Assembly: GCA_015227615.1 (NCBI GenBank)
Contig: JAALGZ010000011.1
Span: 744,001-808,000 of the forward strand
Direction: 5' to 3'
Origin: Labyrinthula sp. Ha
Lineage: Eukaryota; Sar; Bigyra; Labyrinthulida; Labyrinthulaceae
Length of the DNA stretch: 64,000 bases
The position numbers were made by a program, and so were the translations under genes. Shown one piece after another: positions 12,692 to 22,340 of the stretch (position 1 is the stretch's first letter; each line of letters starts with the position of its first letter). The notes beneath the pieces were generated by a model, which was not told the origin of the DNA, did no database searches, and was given only the letters and a program-made list of their open reading frames with translations.

Positions 12692-14320
12692 ATGAACAAG
12701 CCAAACCTATTACTTAACACATTTGTTCAGAAATCCGCTTCTATGTCCACATCTAGTTCGAGCACCTCGTCTAGAGAAGGGGCTGCCGAGAACGCTAACT
12801 CTATGTTCACGAACGCACTTTTCAGAAAAGCAAAAAAAGCGCCGATAATGAATATTTTTTCACGGAAGTCACAGGGAGGTAAAAAAGGTGGAAAGTTGTT
12901 CAAGAAGCATCCACTCAAGAAAAATGACAGCATGGGAAGTCTATCAGTAGCTAGTGCTGGTCCAGATTCCGAAGCCTTGTTTCTTGCACTGAAGGATTTC
13001 ACTAAGGAAAGGAGCGAGGAAGAAGCACAGGGTCCTGCCGAGCATACCAAGGCTTTTCTGGATGGACTTTTAGAGAGAAAGATACCTGAACTTAGTTCTG
13101 TATTAAAGGAATCTTTTGTCTACTTTCGACTGAACAAACATCCAAAATTTGAGTTGGACGAGTTTCTGCTAGACCAGATGAGTTCTCTACTTCTGATTCA
13201 GTTCTTAAGGGATTCTAAAAAAAATGATGAAGTGCACCAGCTCCATTTTTTTATATCTCACAGGCTCTTTTTGGAAAAACTGGCTTTGGCAAGAGATATG
13301 TCTCAATCTGAAGGAACGAACTACATGAAACCGATTTCTATGGACTTTTGGTTTACATATTTATTTCCAAAAGGAAGACACTTCATCAATATGCCGTGCA
13401 TCCCTCTTATTCAGGTTCTTCAAAGCAAAAGACAAAGAGAAAATTATGATACTATAAAGAGATTGACAACTGACTTAGCTGACAAGATATACACAAAGCT
13501 TGTGCCTGTGTACATTCAGTTCCTCCAGTTCTTCCTAAACAGAACAAATAAACATTTAGGCTTACAAAGTAGAAAAGCAACAATAAGAAAGTTTGAAACA
13601 TTTAGATTGCAACCTCCAGAGAATCAATATATTGAATCAGCTCAAGAGTTTAGTTTTGTAGATGAATATGCGTCATTCCTAACCTCTGATGATGCCATTT
13701 TGCAGCACAAGGGACTTTTTAGAGTAAACGGCCATAAAATTAATTCGGAGATGTTGGCAAACTTCTTCCTTGCAGAATTGCAGAATGCAGAAGATGTTCC
13801 TCGACAGCAGCATCTATCTGTTATTCGAAAGTCTAGAAGGATTAAGAAAAAGGCAGTTAAAAGAAAAATTTCCTGTAACCATGTCTTACGGAGACTGTAT
13901 TCTGGAGGTGTTGTTTCCGTAAACGAGGTATCTTCTTCATTCAAGATTCTACTGAAGAAAAAAAATCTTGTTCCTGACGAAATCAAGGAGAGGTTGGGAG
14001 GTGCAACAGATGGACTTGATCAGATTTATGATGTTCTAGAGCACTATGCAATTACATTCCCGGCTGAATGGTGGGGCTTCGAGAGGTTGATTTCGCTGTT
14101 GAAACAGGTTGTAGAATATAAGGAGCATAACTCCATGAGTTCAAAGAGTGTTGCAATTTGTTTTGTCACCTGCTTACTCGAACGAGATGCTGAATCTGCT
14201 CAGTCTATCCAAAGACATATCCTTGAGAGGACGGGAATTATCCAGAAGATAATTGATGAAGTGGAGTTTCAAGGGATTGCTGAGGTATCCAGAAAGACTC
14301 GGTACCATCAATTCGGCTAG
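12692..14320 (+). CDS. Divergent RhoGAP-domain protein, 542 aa
   Basis: Complete single-exon frame, ATG to TAG. Residues 1-115 are Ser/Lys-rich and look disordered (poly-Ser near residues 18-27, basic KKxxKxxKK stretches 46-77). The C-terminal part, about 320-525, has the layout of a RhoGAP domain. GLFRVNG at 341-347 matches the GIFRxSG segment carrying the arginine finger (R344). A helix with SFKILLKKKNLVP stands where the family has its LPxPL loop. EHNSMSSKSVAICFVTCLL resembles the family's NKMxxxNLAxVFxPxL segment. RhoGAPs speed GTP hydrolysis by Rho-family GTPases, so a role in cytoskeleton or polarity control is likely. An insertion of basic residues lies between the arginine-finger helix and the LPxPL-like region, and the rest is divergent, so the GAP activity is inferred. 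Its 3' end faces STE24 with 46 bp between the stops. Confidence 0.7.
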   Translation: MNKPNLLLNTFVQKSASMSTSSSSTSSREGAAENANSMFTNALFRKAKKAPIMNIFSRKSQGGKKGGKLFKKHPLKKNDSMGSLSVASAGPDSEALFLALKDFTKERSEEEAQGPAEHTKAFLDGLLERKIPELSSVLKESFVYFRLNKHPKFELDEFLLDQMSSLLLIQFLRDSKKNDEVHQLHFFISHRLFLEKLALARDMSQSEGTNYMKPISMDFWFTYLFPKGRHFINMPCIPLIQVLQSKRQRENYDTIKRLTTDLADKIYTKLVPVYIQFLQFFLNRTNKHLGLQSRKATIRKFETFRLQPPENQYIESAQEFSFVDEYASFLTSDDAILQHKGLFRVNGHKINSEMLANFFLAELQNAEDVPRQQHLSVIRKSRRIKKKAVKRKISCNHVLRRLYSGGVVSVNEVSSSFKILLKKKNLVPDEIKERLGGATDGLDQIYDVLEHYAITFPAEWWGFERLISLLKQVVEYKEHNSMSSKSVAICFVTCLLERDAESAQSIQRHILERTGIIQKIIDEVEFQGIAEVSRKTRYHQFG

Positions 14321-14366
14321 AATGTTCAGAATGTATCTATTTTAAAGGGTTCTTGATTGTTAAAGC

Positions 14367-15893
14367 CTAATCTGTTTTCTTTTCTTCTGCGTTCAGAGCC
14401 TTCAATCTTTCCAAAAGGGTAGGATGAGAATGATGAACTGCATGGAATAAAGGGTCCACTTCTACTGCGGAAAGATTTGCAATGCTTATCTTTAGAAGGC
14501 CACGCTTTAGTTCCTCCGTTTTTCCTAAACCTGAAGCAAATGCATCAGCTTCAAACTCAAACTTTCTTGTCAAGGTGTTCATAAGTAGTGTCAACACAGT
14601 GCCCAAAGGAGACATCAACTGCGAGAACAATACGAGACCAACAAGAACATTAAAGTCATCAGCAGAATAAACAAACCCAAAATCTGAATAAATCTGAAGA
14701 GTTTGGTTAGAGGATACGAACAACGAAAACATCTTCATCAAGCCTAAGATATTCAGCTGCTGAATTATAAATCCTTTGAAAGTGTGAGACATTGACCAGT
14801 GTCCCAGTTCATGTGCTAAAATACCAATAATTTCATCATCAGAACAGACTAGAGCGTCGTCAGCTGAATTTTCACCACCTGCCGATTTGAATAGAGTATC
14901 AAAAAGAACAATACGCTTATCTTTCCAAAACCCAAACAAATATGCATTAGAGTGACTGCTTCTCTTACTCCCGTCAACTACAAATACTTTTTTCAAAGGA
15001 TAACATAAGCTCTTCGCAAGCTCACTAATTTTACTGAACAAGTCTTTCTTATCTTCTTCATCTTCTAACTTAGTGAACTTGTTAAACAAAGGCATAATGA
15101 AATTTGGGTAAATAAACAGCATCACTAAACTAACAACCATCATGAATCCACATACAAAGTAGTGAAAAAAATTACCAAAAGTTTTCACTAGATACACAAT
15201 TGTCAACATTATTGGAATGGAGAATAAGTTTGAGATGAAAAAGTTTTTAATTAAATCCGTCAAAAAAATGTATTTGGTTGTCTTATTAAATCCATGTTTT
15301 TCTTCAATAACGAAAGTTGAGTAATACGAAAAAGGAATAGATATTAAAGTCTCTAAAATAGAAGAAAACACGAGAAATAAAATATTAGAGAGAGTCGAGG
15401 GTGCGATGAAGGAGAGCCAAGGAGCATTTGCCAGGAGAAAAGTGCTTGTTGTTTTCGCACTTGCTAGAAAGTAGGGCATGACACCGAGCAAAAGAGAAAA
15501 GGAACTGATACAAGTGGAAATCGACTCTGAAATCATAGAGAAAAGATTCTTCTCCAAGTTATATTCTCTTCCCTTACCAAATTTTTCAAGAACCATTTTC
15601 GAGAGGGTAACCTCATCCTTTGTTTTTGACTCCTGTATGTCATCAACTTCTGATGCAGCTTGAAGCAGCTCATCTGGGGGATTTTTCTTTTTCAAAACTT
15701 GTCGCTGACGATAGCTTAAGTAAAAGCTCAGACCTTGTTCAGCTAGAATGAAACCAACGCTTTGAAATAACTCAATAAAAAAGCATACCTAAGTGCTAGA
15801 AAGCTTATTGGCCCATTGTTGAAATTTGATATTGCCCCTATCTTCAGAAAATTTCTAAGTTAAGGTACCTGGCTCTTTGAACAAAGGAAACAT
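14367..15893 (-). CDS. STE24: CAAX prenyl protease 1 (STE24 family), spliced
   Basis: Zinc metalloprotease of the ER or inner nuclear membrane that removes the AAX tripeptide from farnesylated CAAX proteins. The main exon encodes several hydrophobic helices, then HELGH (about residues 342-346) and FEFEAD (third zinc ligand), the M48 signature. The long frame itself has no early ATG. My model adds two short 5' exons: 15893-15883 (11 nt, ATG), intron 15882-15855 (28 nt), exon 15854-15772, intron 15771-15743 (29 nt), then 15742-14367. This keeps frame, gives 489 aa (family about 450-480), supplies the first transmembrane helix, and ends that helix in the expected RQ-rich segment (YLSYRQRQVLKK). 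The first 11-nt exon is the least certain part. The start lies 183 bp downstream of the NFU1 stop on the same strand. Confidence 0.93.
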
Positions 15894-16076
15894 AATTTCT
15901 TCTTGGATATGAAAACTTTTGCAAGGTGATGTTTATGAGCCACGGTAATTCCCCATTGTTATTATCTTATTCCACAAGAGTTCAATAAGAACACAAACCT
16001 TTGAGTGTAAGGAAGCAAGGAGAGAAACTAGATTGGCTTAAAAAGTTACAGTAAATGAAAATATTTGATGTTGTAA

Positions 16077-16978
16077 CTAGGTACTTGGGGTCCAACTAAG
16101 GGTTCGTTGATTAAGCTCTTCCTCGTCATACAACTGGTCAACCCTGGAAACCTCTGGTATGTAATGCATGAGCATATTTTCTACGCCATTTTTCAAAGTA
16201 ACACTACTACTTGGGCAACCCTCGCAGCTACCCGCCAATTGAACAGTAACAACACCTGTCTTTAGACTGAAGCTGTGAAAATAGATATCGCCGCCATCTT
16301 CCTGAACCATGGGTCTAATTCTTTCCTCCAATAGTTCCTTGATAAGCTCAACAATTTCTTTTTCTTCTTCGCTTTCAAAAACCTCACTATCAGCTTTTGT
16401 TTCAGGCTAAGAAATTAAACAAAGAGAAAATATACTTTTGGCCCAATAACCGCTGTTCTTTCGTTGTCAAAAAACATCATCAGATGTGAAAATACATCAG
16501 GCTTCAACTGGGACCAGCTAACTGTTTCATTCTTATTTATAGACACAAAATCAGAGCCAAGCATAAGGCCATCTATACCAGGGATTTTGAACAAGCTCTT
16601 CGCTAAAGGTGAGTTTGAAAAAGACTGTGCTCCTTCCGACCTTTTAAAAATCATGCTTGAACCATACTCAGTAGGTAAAACCTCTGTTCCTGGGTGAAAT
16701 TTGAGGCTTGAAGGGTTCGGCGTTTCTTCTGTTTGAATGAACAAGGAACGTGCCTGAAAAACTCCGAGCGGAGATAAAAAGTCGTTTCTTCTTTTAACTG
16801 AAGCAATGAAGTATTCCTTATCTCTACTAATAAATGATATAGATCGCTGAGCGTTATATTTTGCTATTTGGGCGGAGATGTACGCCTGAGACTGAAGAAT
16901 GCGGCGTCTTTGAAGGTTTCTTGAAAATTGTATCGTTTTCATCTTATTTTGAATCGGTGAGTACTTTGGTAATGCCAT
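16077..16978 (-). CDS. NFU1: NFU1 iron-sulfur cluster scaffold, mitochondrial
   Basis: Carrier that passes 4Fe-4S clusters to mitochondrial client enzymes such as lipoate synthase. Exon 1 is 16978-16436 (ATG) and exon 2 is 16406-16077; the 29-nt intron 16435-16407 starts GT, ends TAG and is phase 0. The joined product is 290 aa. The first 75 or so residues are rich in Arg, Ser and Gln with few acids, fitting a mitochondrial presequence. The NFU_N domain follows ([15 protein letters not shown] about residues 82-96, then the [10 protein letters not shown] segment). Exon 2 carries the NifU C-terminal domain: an [17 protein letters not shown] segment and the cluster-binding pair GSCEGCPSS. This order and the CxxC pair are diagnostic. 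Both flanking genes are close, so promoters must be short. Confidence 0.96.
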
Positions 16979-18479
16979 ATCATTGTAGACAAACTCTTGT
17001 TTGAACTAAGCTTGTCTTCACGTAATATAGACAAGATTGTATACTTCTTTTACTTAGTTATAAGTCCAGCGCAAGTATATGGGTTAGGACTTAGTCCCAA
17101 TTAACTCCCTGTTAGAGTTAAAAGATAATTATAAGCCTAAGCTCAAGTGGAAACTGTTGTTGGCGAAAGATTGCAAATAAACAATGCTGGAGTAATTGTT
17201 TCATACATGATTGATTGTAACGATTTCAGTATTCTACTCAGTATTCAACAACTTGTTAAACAGTTGGAATCACGCATTTAGATTACCAAGTGTGATGTCT
17301 GCTACGATGGGGTTAATCAACAGATGCTTGGAGAACTTTTTTATGTTCCATGGAGTATTTCGCCAGTACGAAATATTTGCATGTTTCAGTGCTTGTGTTT
17401 AAATCACAGTGAGTCATTCTCTGCAGCATTTAAATGAGGTTTATAGTTTACATACAGATATTTCTATTCATTATACTTTTCTCTTTGTTAAGGAAAACTG
17501 CTTCCGTGACATTGAGTTGTGTAAACCCTTTCTTAAAAGAAGTTACCATCAGTTTTTTCATGTCAGAATGTTAAACATCTTCTTTGATAAAGCTTAGTAC
17601 GAAAAAGGCAACATATATGCAGTATTCTATTTGATCTCACCAAAATTAATAAAGAGAATGGTTTTATAAGAACTTGCAGCTTAAGCTGACGTGTACAAAT
17701 AGCATGAACAACCATTTGTAAGAAGTTATTGTTTATTTTGCTTGTTTATTCATACCTGAGAAAAAGTTTTTGATCCACTCGTAAAGGAGCATGTACTCAA
17801 GAAAAACAAATATATTGTACTACAGGAATATTTTCTAGAACAAAGATTAGAAGAAAAAACAGGAAAAAAATCCTTAATTATTATTGTACCTTCTCTATGG
17901 ACTTCACTTTTGGCTATGAAGGTGAGTATTTTGAATTGGCGCTTGGTCTTGGTTTGCTCTACTTATAAGAGAGGATGAATACAAATATGATCTTTGAAGA
18001 TTATTCTATCTAATATATCTCAAGAAACTCACACTCAACTGAACTAGTTGCTATATTAAGAAATGACAAATTCTTGAAACTAAGAAATAACAAATTGTTT
18101 GACTTGTTATTTCCTACTTAAATCCAGTATTTTGTTCTTGATATAACCTTCTTAAGAAACAAAGTTACTTAATATGTTTTTGTTAAAGGGAATATCTTCT
18201 TTTATCTTTTATGTCATATAAAGTTATTTGAATAGATTTATTATTATGATGAACGATTTGCTTGGCCTAGTTAGTTTCAACCTAGCTAACATAATATATA
18301 TATACATAAAAACAACAAGTTACCAAAATATATAAGCAATCTCTTTCTGTAGGTTTTATTCGAACATATGTTTTATAACCTTGATGAACCTGCAAGAAAA
18401 AACAGTTTAATTCACAACAAAAGGCCAATTAAAACATAAAAAATACACAAACTCTAATAAGTACTAGAAACTAGTAGAA
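16979..18479. other. Intergenic stretch, no gene called
   Basis: Nothing is supported here. The pair of open frames at 17211-17402 and 17409-17597 is in one phase and separated only by a TAA, but it is T-rich, has no recognisable motif, and its codon use is unlike the true genes, so I did not call it. Confidence 0.5.
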
Positions 18480-20169
18480 TCATGTCAAGAAACTTTGGTT
18501 TCTATTATCGAAATCCCTTGGTTTCAAAGCACTTAAACATATTCGTGAAACAGCTCCTCCAATTGGATCATCAACAATACCTCCAAACCGTTTTGGTAAA
18601 ATATTTCTATCAAAGTTTTTGTGAAGATCAGAAGCACTTGAGTATAAATGAATTCCTTTACAATAGTCTTTCAAAGGTTTTGCAAGGACATTCAAAGCTA
18701 CGACATTGAAAATATATCCTCGACCAACTACATGTACCTCATCTATTTGTTGTGGGTTATAAGTATTATGCGCATGCTGAAGTTGTAAAAGATACCATCT
18801 CCAAAATTTTATTGTATAAAACCAATCATAGTTTCCAGAAATTTCAGGTTGGGTTGAAAAACTGATATTCAAGTTGCTCAAATTGGCAACTGATTTTTTA
18901 TAAATAGGTACACCTTCAAAACCAAACTGATCAAATCCAGGAAAACTTTCCCAACTAGAATCATCATTTATCGCGGTTAAATCGACTAATAATTTACTTT
19001 TTACAACTCTTCTTTTAATTCGACTTAGGCGGTCTAAGAATATACTGCGAAATTCAGAGATTGAAATATGGTCGTTCAAGTATTGCAACATATTATTCTC
19101 ATCTTCAGCAGTTTGTTTTCTTACAATAAATATGTCAATTACATCTCCGTTTACTTTCTGCCCAAAAAAAGGAAGAACATTATTTTGAAGCTTACCTAAA
19201 AAATTTAAGAGCAAACAAAAAAGTAGTACCAATTTTAAACACTGGTTTGAGTTTTTCCATATTAGCATCCATATCCAACAAACAAGTTCGAATAGATTCT
19301 ACTTGAAAAGTAACTCTCCAATTTAAATATTCTTCAATTTGTTGTTTTGCTTTTTCATGGTTATACTCAAACTGTCGTAGAAAACGTAATAATTTAATAT
19401 CTCCACAAATATCTTCGTTATTTTTCATATAATTTTCAAGACCAAAATATTGCATAAATAAAAGATCAGTTTCTTTTCTTAACTCTTTTACATGTCGTAT
19501 TTCAAAAGGAGTCACATCACAAAAAGTTTCAAGCACAGAAATGTTTTCTTCAGAAAAAACATTAGGATCTAACGCATTCTCTTCTCCTTTAAGTAAACCA
19601 AAGTCCTCAAGAAACAAATCAAAAGTAGATAGATCATTGTCTATCCCCGGAAAATAATGTTCAGGTGTTGAAACAGGAGGGGTAACAACTTTATTTGATT
19701 TCTGGACTATTTTTTTCTTTAATACAGCTGATCTCTTCTTCTGTTTGGGAGCATCTTCGACAGGAGAAAGATCAGATATAGATTTCTCTTCATGATATCC
19801 TAACTTCTTAAACCCTTTACTTCCTATTTTTAATATCCCTTTATCTGTTGTATATCCACTGAAACAAGGCCATATACGTCTTTTTCTTAAAGCTTCCAAA
19901 ACAAGTTTTTCAGAGTATGGATCAAAAGGTCTTCTCCCGTCTTTCGCTCGAAGATGCGCTATTATTGCTTTTCTAAACGAAGCTTCTGGTTTCTTTGGTG
20001 CATTTTTCCGTGACTTTACCCACATCTCAAAACACCCTCGAGATAAAACACCGCTCTCTCCCTGTTTACTAAAACCAAAAAATAAAAGTACTGTATCCGG
20101 ATCTATAGGAATAAACTGCAGGAAGACTTCATATGACGACGATTGGGGTACCTTGCTTTGAATTTTCAT
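18480..20169 (-). CDS. CRAL-TRIO (Sec14-like) lipid-binding protein with N-terminal extension
   Basis: Two exons, 20169-19230 and 19195-18480, joined across a 34-nt intron (19229-19196, GT...TAG, phase 1), give 551 aa. The ATG at 20169 is chosen over a TTG one codon upstream. CRAL-TRIO N-terminal helices are at about residues 258-285 (LLRFLRQFEYNHEKAKQQ, then EEYLNWR). The lipid-binding domain fills exon 2: a VHVVGRGYIFNVVALNVL segment corresponds to the usual 'xNxPxxFxxxWxxxxP' strand-helix, and ILPKRFGG to the family's LPxEFGG end. Such proteins move phosphoinositides, tocopherols or similar lipids between membranes. Residues 1-170 are not part of this fold: a globular piece with a basic FRKAIIAHLRAKDGRRPFD segment, then a Lys/Ser-rich linker. 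I do not recognise that region. Confidence 0.85.
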
Positions 20170-21169
20170 CAAATATCTATATCAAATTAAATTACTTCTT
20201 GTTCCTTCTATTAATGCTTTTCCTTGGTATGTATGTCGTAACGCGATTTGTTTTTCGTTTCAACTTATACTTTGTCCCGTTTTTTTTTAGCTGTTAAATT
20301 TTTGGATTGCAACCAGAAAGTTCCGGTGTAAAATTTGTGCTGAATCCATATATATATACGATTCATTGCCCGGAATGTAAGACACAATCTAGGAACACTT
20401 TTAAGGCCGAATAACCCATGAAAAAATAAATTCTATTCTTTTCTCTTTTTGTTTTCTATTTCGTATTATTATTCGTGATATTTTATATATATTTGTAGTG
20501 GATGTTATTCTGAATTGTCTTACAAAGACTTGTAAAATAACTTAAATTATTACCTATGTAATGCTATTGTAAGTGATGAAACGTTATCTTAGCCTTTCTT
20601 AACAATGGAATGTTAACTTATGGTTAGTTGATAAATTCTTGAAAATCTTGGTTTCCAGACATGAACTAATTAAAGTGGCAAAAAATGCTGGAGAAGCAAT
20701 CAAAACATGGAGCTTACATCGTATGAGGTTTAAAGATTTTTTGGGGTTATACACCCAAACTTGAATAATGGAAGGTACATTGTGTTGATCCTTTAAGTTA
20801 CAGCAGTTTTGATGCAGTAGTTTTGAGTTCAGGAGTCCAAAGGTTTACGAAGAAATAAATTACATATTAAAAGCTATTAACTGTTAAGGATGTAAATTTA
20901 GTGTGGAAGAGTTTCCTCCTTTTCCTCAAATTAAACCTAAGCTTGACAGTCTCATCATCAATCTTCTCTTTTCCCATATATACGCGAAGAGTGCTCAAAT
21001 GGCATAGTTCTTGCATACTCAATTTTGTTCTGAGTCAGTATTCCTACATACTTATTTTGTTTGAGAATCATTCAAAACAATACATAACCAAAAAATAGCA
21101 AACCATAACCAAATATATCTCGATTGTAAGCTTCAGAATCTTAAGAAATCTTAACATCGGAACAGTGCT

Positions 21170-21260
21170 ACTAACGTTAATTTCCAGTGACTGAGTCTTA
21201 CTAACGTTACTTATACAGCACAATAAATGACGAATTTTTACTAACGTTAACCCTAACGTT
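21170..21260. repeat. Cluster of four TAACGTT(A) palindromes
   Basis: CTAACGTTA occurs at 21171 and 21241, CTAACGTTAC at 21201, and CTAACGTT at 21253. The core TAACGTTA is its own reverse complement. In A+T-rich DNA an 8-bp motif holding a CpG is not expected four times in 90 bp. It could be a degenerate tandem repeat or a cluster of protein-binding sites. It lies about 400 bp upstream of the ABCG relic. Confidence 0.7.
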
Positions 21261-21570
21261 GAAACGATAGAGATGTCTAAGTATTGCCCATGATCATTGC
21301 TCGTCGACCAACAACCAAGTGTATACTCAACCATAAAGGCCCTGTAGGTAACAGACTAAACAAGTTAGGCACGAATATCAGGTCCAGTTGAGCTCTATAA
21401 ATCTCTTCTGAAAGACCATAATATTCTCTGGGCCTTGGGACCCTAAGATTCCGTTCCCTGCTTTGGTGTTTTTAGCCCCTTCAAATTTGTTAAGAACAAG
21501 TTAAAACTGCCATTCCATCAAGAGTTGTCATGAATTTAGTTTTAGTTCTATTTTAATTAATGCTTGTGGT

Positions 21571-21596
21571 AGAGAGAGAGAGAGAGAGAGAGAGAG
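21571..21596 (+). repeat. (AG)13 microsatellite
   Basis: A pure AG dinucleotide tract abuts the left end of the ABCG transporter relic, exactly where its similarity to the family stops. This suggests the repeat marks, or replaced, the 5' breakpoint. Confidence 0.9.
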
Positions 21597-22340
21597 GATT
21601 TTAGTGTTGCTGTTGCATTCTCTACAGCTCATTTTGCTTTTAATGGAGTTCTTATTGACTCACTCAAACCGCAATTACCTAATTTTCCACCGAAAAGACG
21701 CATAATGTTGAGAGAGTATCGAACAGGAACATATGGATCGTCAACCTATTTTTTCTCAAAGGTTGTCCTGGACACACAAATAACATTCATTGAGGTAGCA
21801 ATAACTATGGTTGTTACTTACCCATTGATGGTCGTGGAAGGTAATTTTGCTTTGATCGCATTTATGGAAACCCTTTCCTAAATTTTTTCATCATGTTTAG
21901 GTCAAGTACTTGGGGGAGCTGTGTCAAATGCAAAAGCAGCTCAGGAATACAGTCCATTTCTGCTGTTTCCTCAGATGTTATTTTCTGATCTGTTCATTCC
22001 AATTGGTAATATCCCCGAATGGTTGCAGTGGATGCAGTACATTTCCATCATCAAGTACGCTGCGACTGTGGGGGGAATAATTGAGTTTCAAGATTGTGAT
22101 TTTGATGATATTGATGAATTAGCAGGTGAGTTGGCGACTTGTAATGCTAGTAGTAGTAGTTGCTCAATTTTACAAGAAGAATTTGATTTTCAGAATGACT
22201 GCATAGTTTCTTTGGAAAATCAGAATGTTAATGAGGATGCTGTTCCATTGTTTTTAGCATTGATTGTTGCTCTAGCGGTTGCCTATAGACTTCTTCCCTT
22301 GATGAACTTAATCTATAGAGCAAACTTCTTTACTGATTAG
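21597..22340 (+). pseudogene. 5'-truncated ABCG-type ABC transporter, C-terminal membrane domain
   Basis: The frame reads as the last part of the ABC2 membrane domain of ABCG half-transporters. REYRTGTYGSSTYFFSKV fits the family's REYRSGxYxxSAYFxAKxL block. Transmembrane segments follow, then QVLGGAVSNAKAA, LFPQMLFSDLFIPIGNIP and WMQYISIIKYA, and a last helix before TAG. No nucleotide-binding domain, Walker motif or earlier helices are found upstream; an (AG)13 tract sits at the break. A TAA at 21879-21881 interrupts the frame, but the codons on both sides are in phase and align with the family without a gap. A 60-nt GT...TAG stretch (21841-21900) could be read as an intron, but removing it would delete conserved residues. 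I call it a truncated pseudogene. Confidence 0.8.

Noticed and set aside
13642-13986. 114-codon frame antisense to the RhoGAP-domain gene
   Set aside because: Shadow of the sense gene; its composition follows from the sense codons.
17211-17597. Two open frames in one phase separated only by a TAA
   Set aside because: T-rich composition, no motif and poor resemblance to the codon use of true genes. I found no paralogue in the window.
21841-21900. 60-nt GT...TAG intron in the ABCG relic
   Set aside because: Twice the length of the other introns, a multiple of three, and its removal would delete residues that align with the ABCG family. An in-frame stop in a broken gene explains it better.
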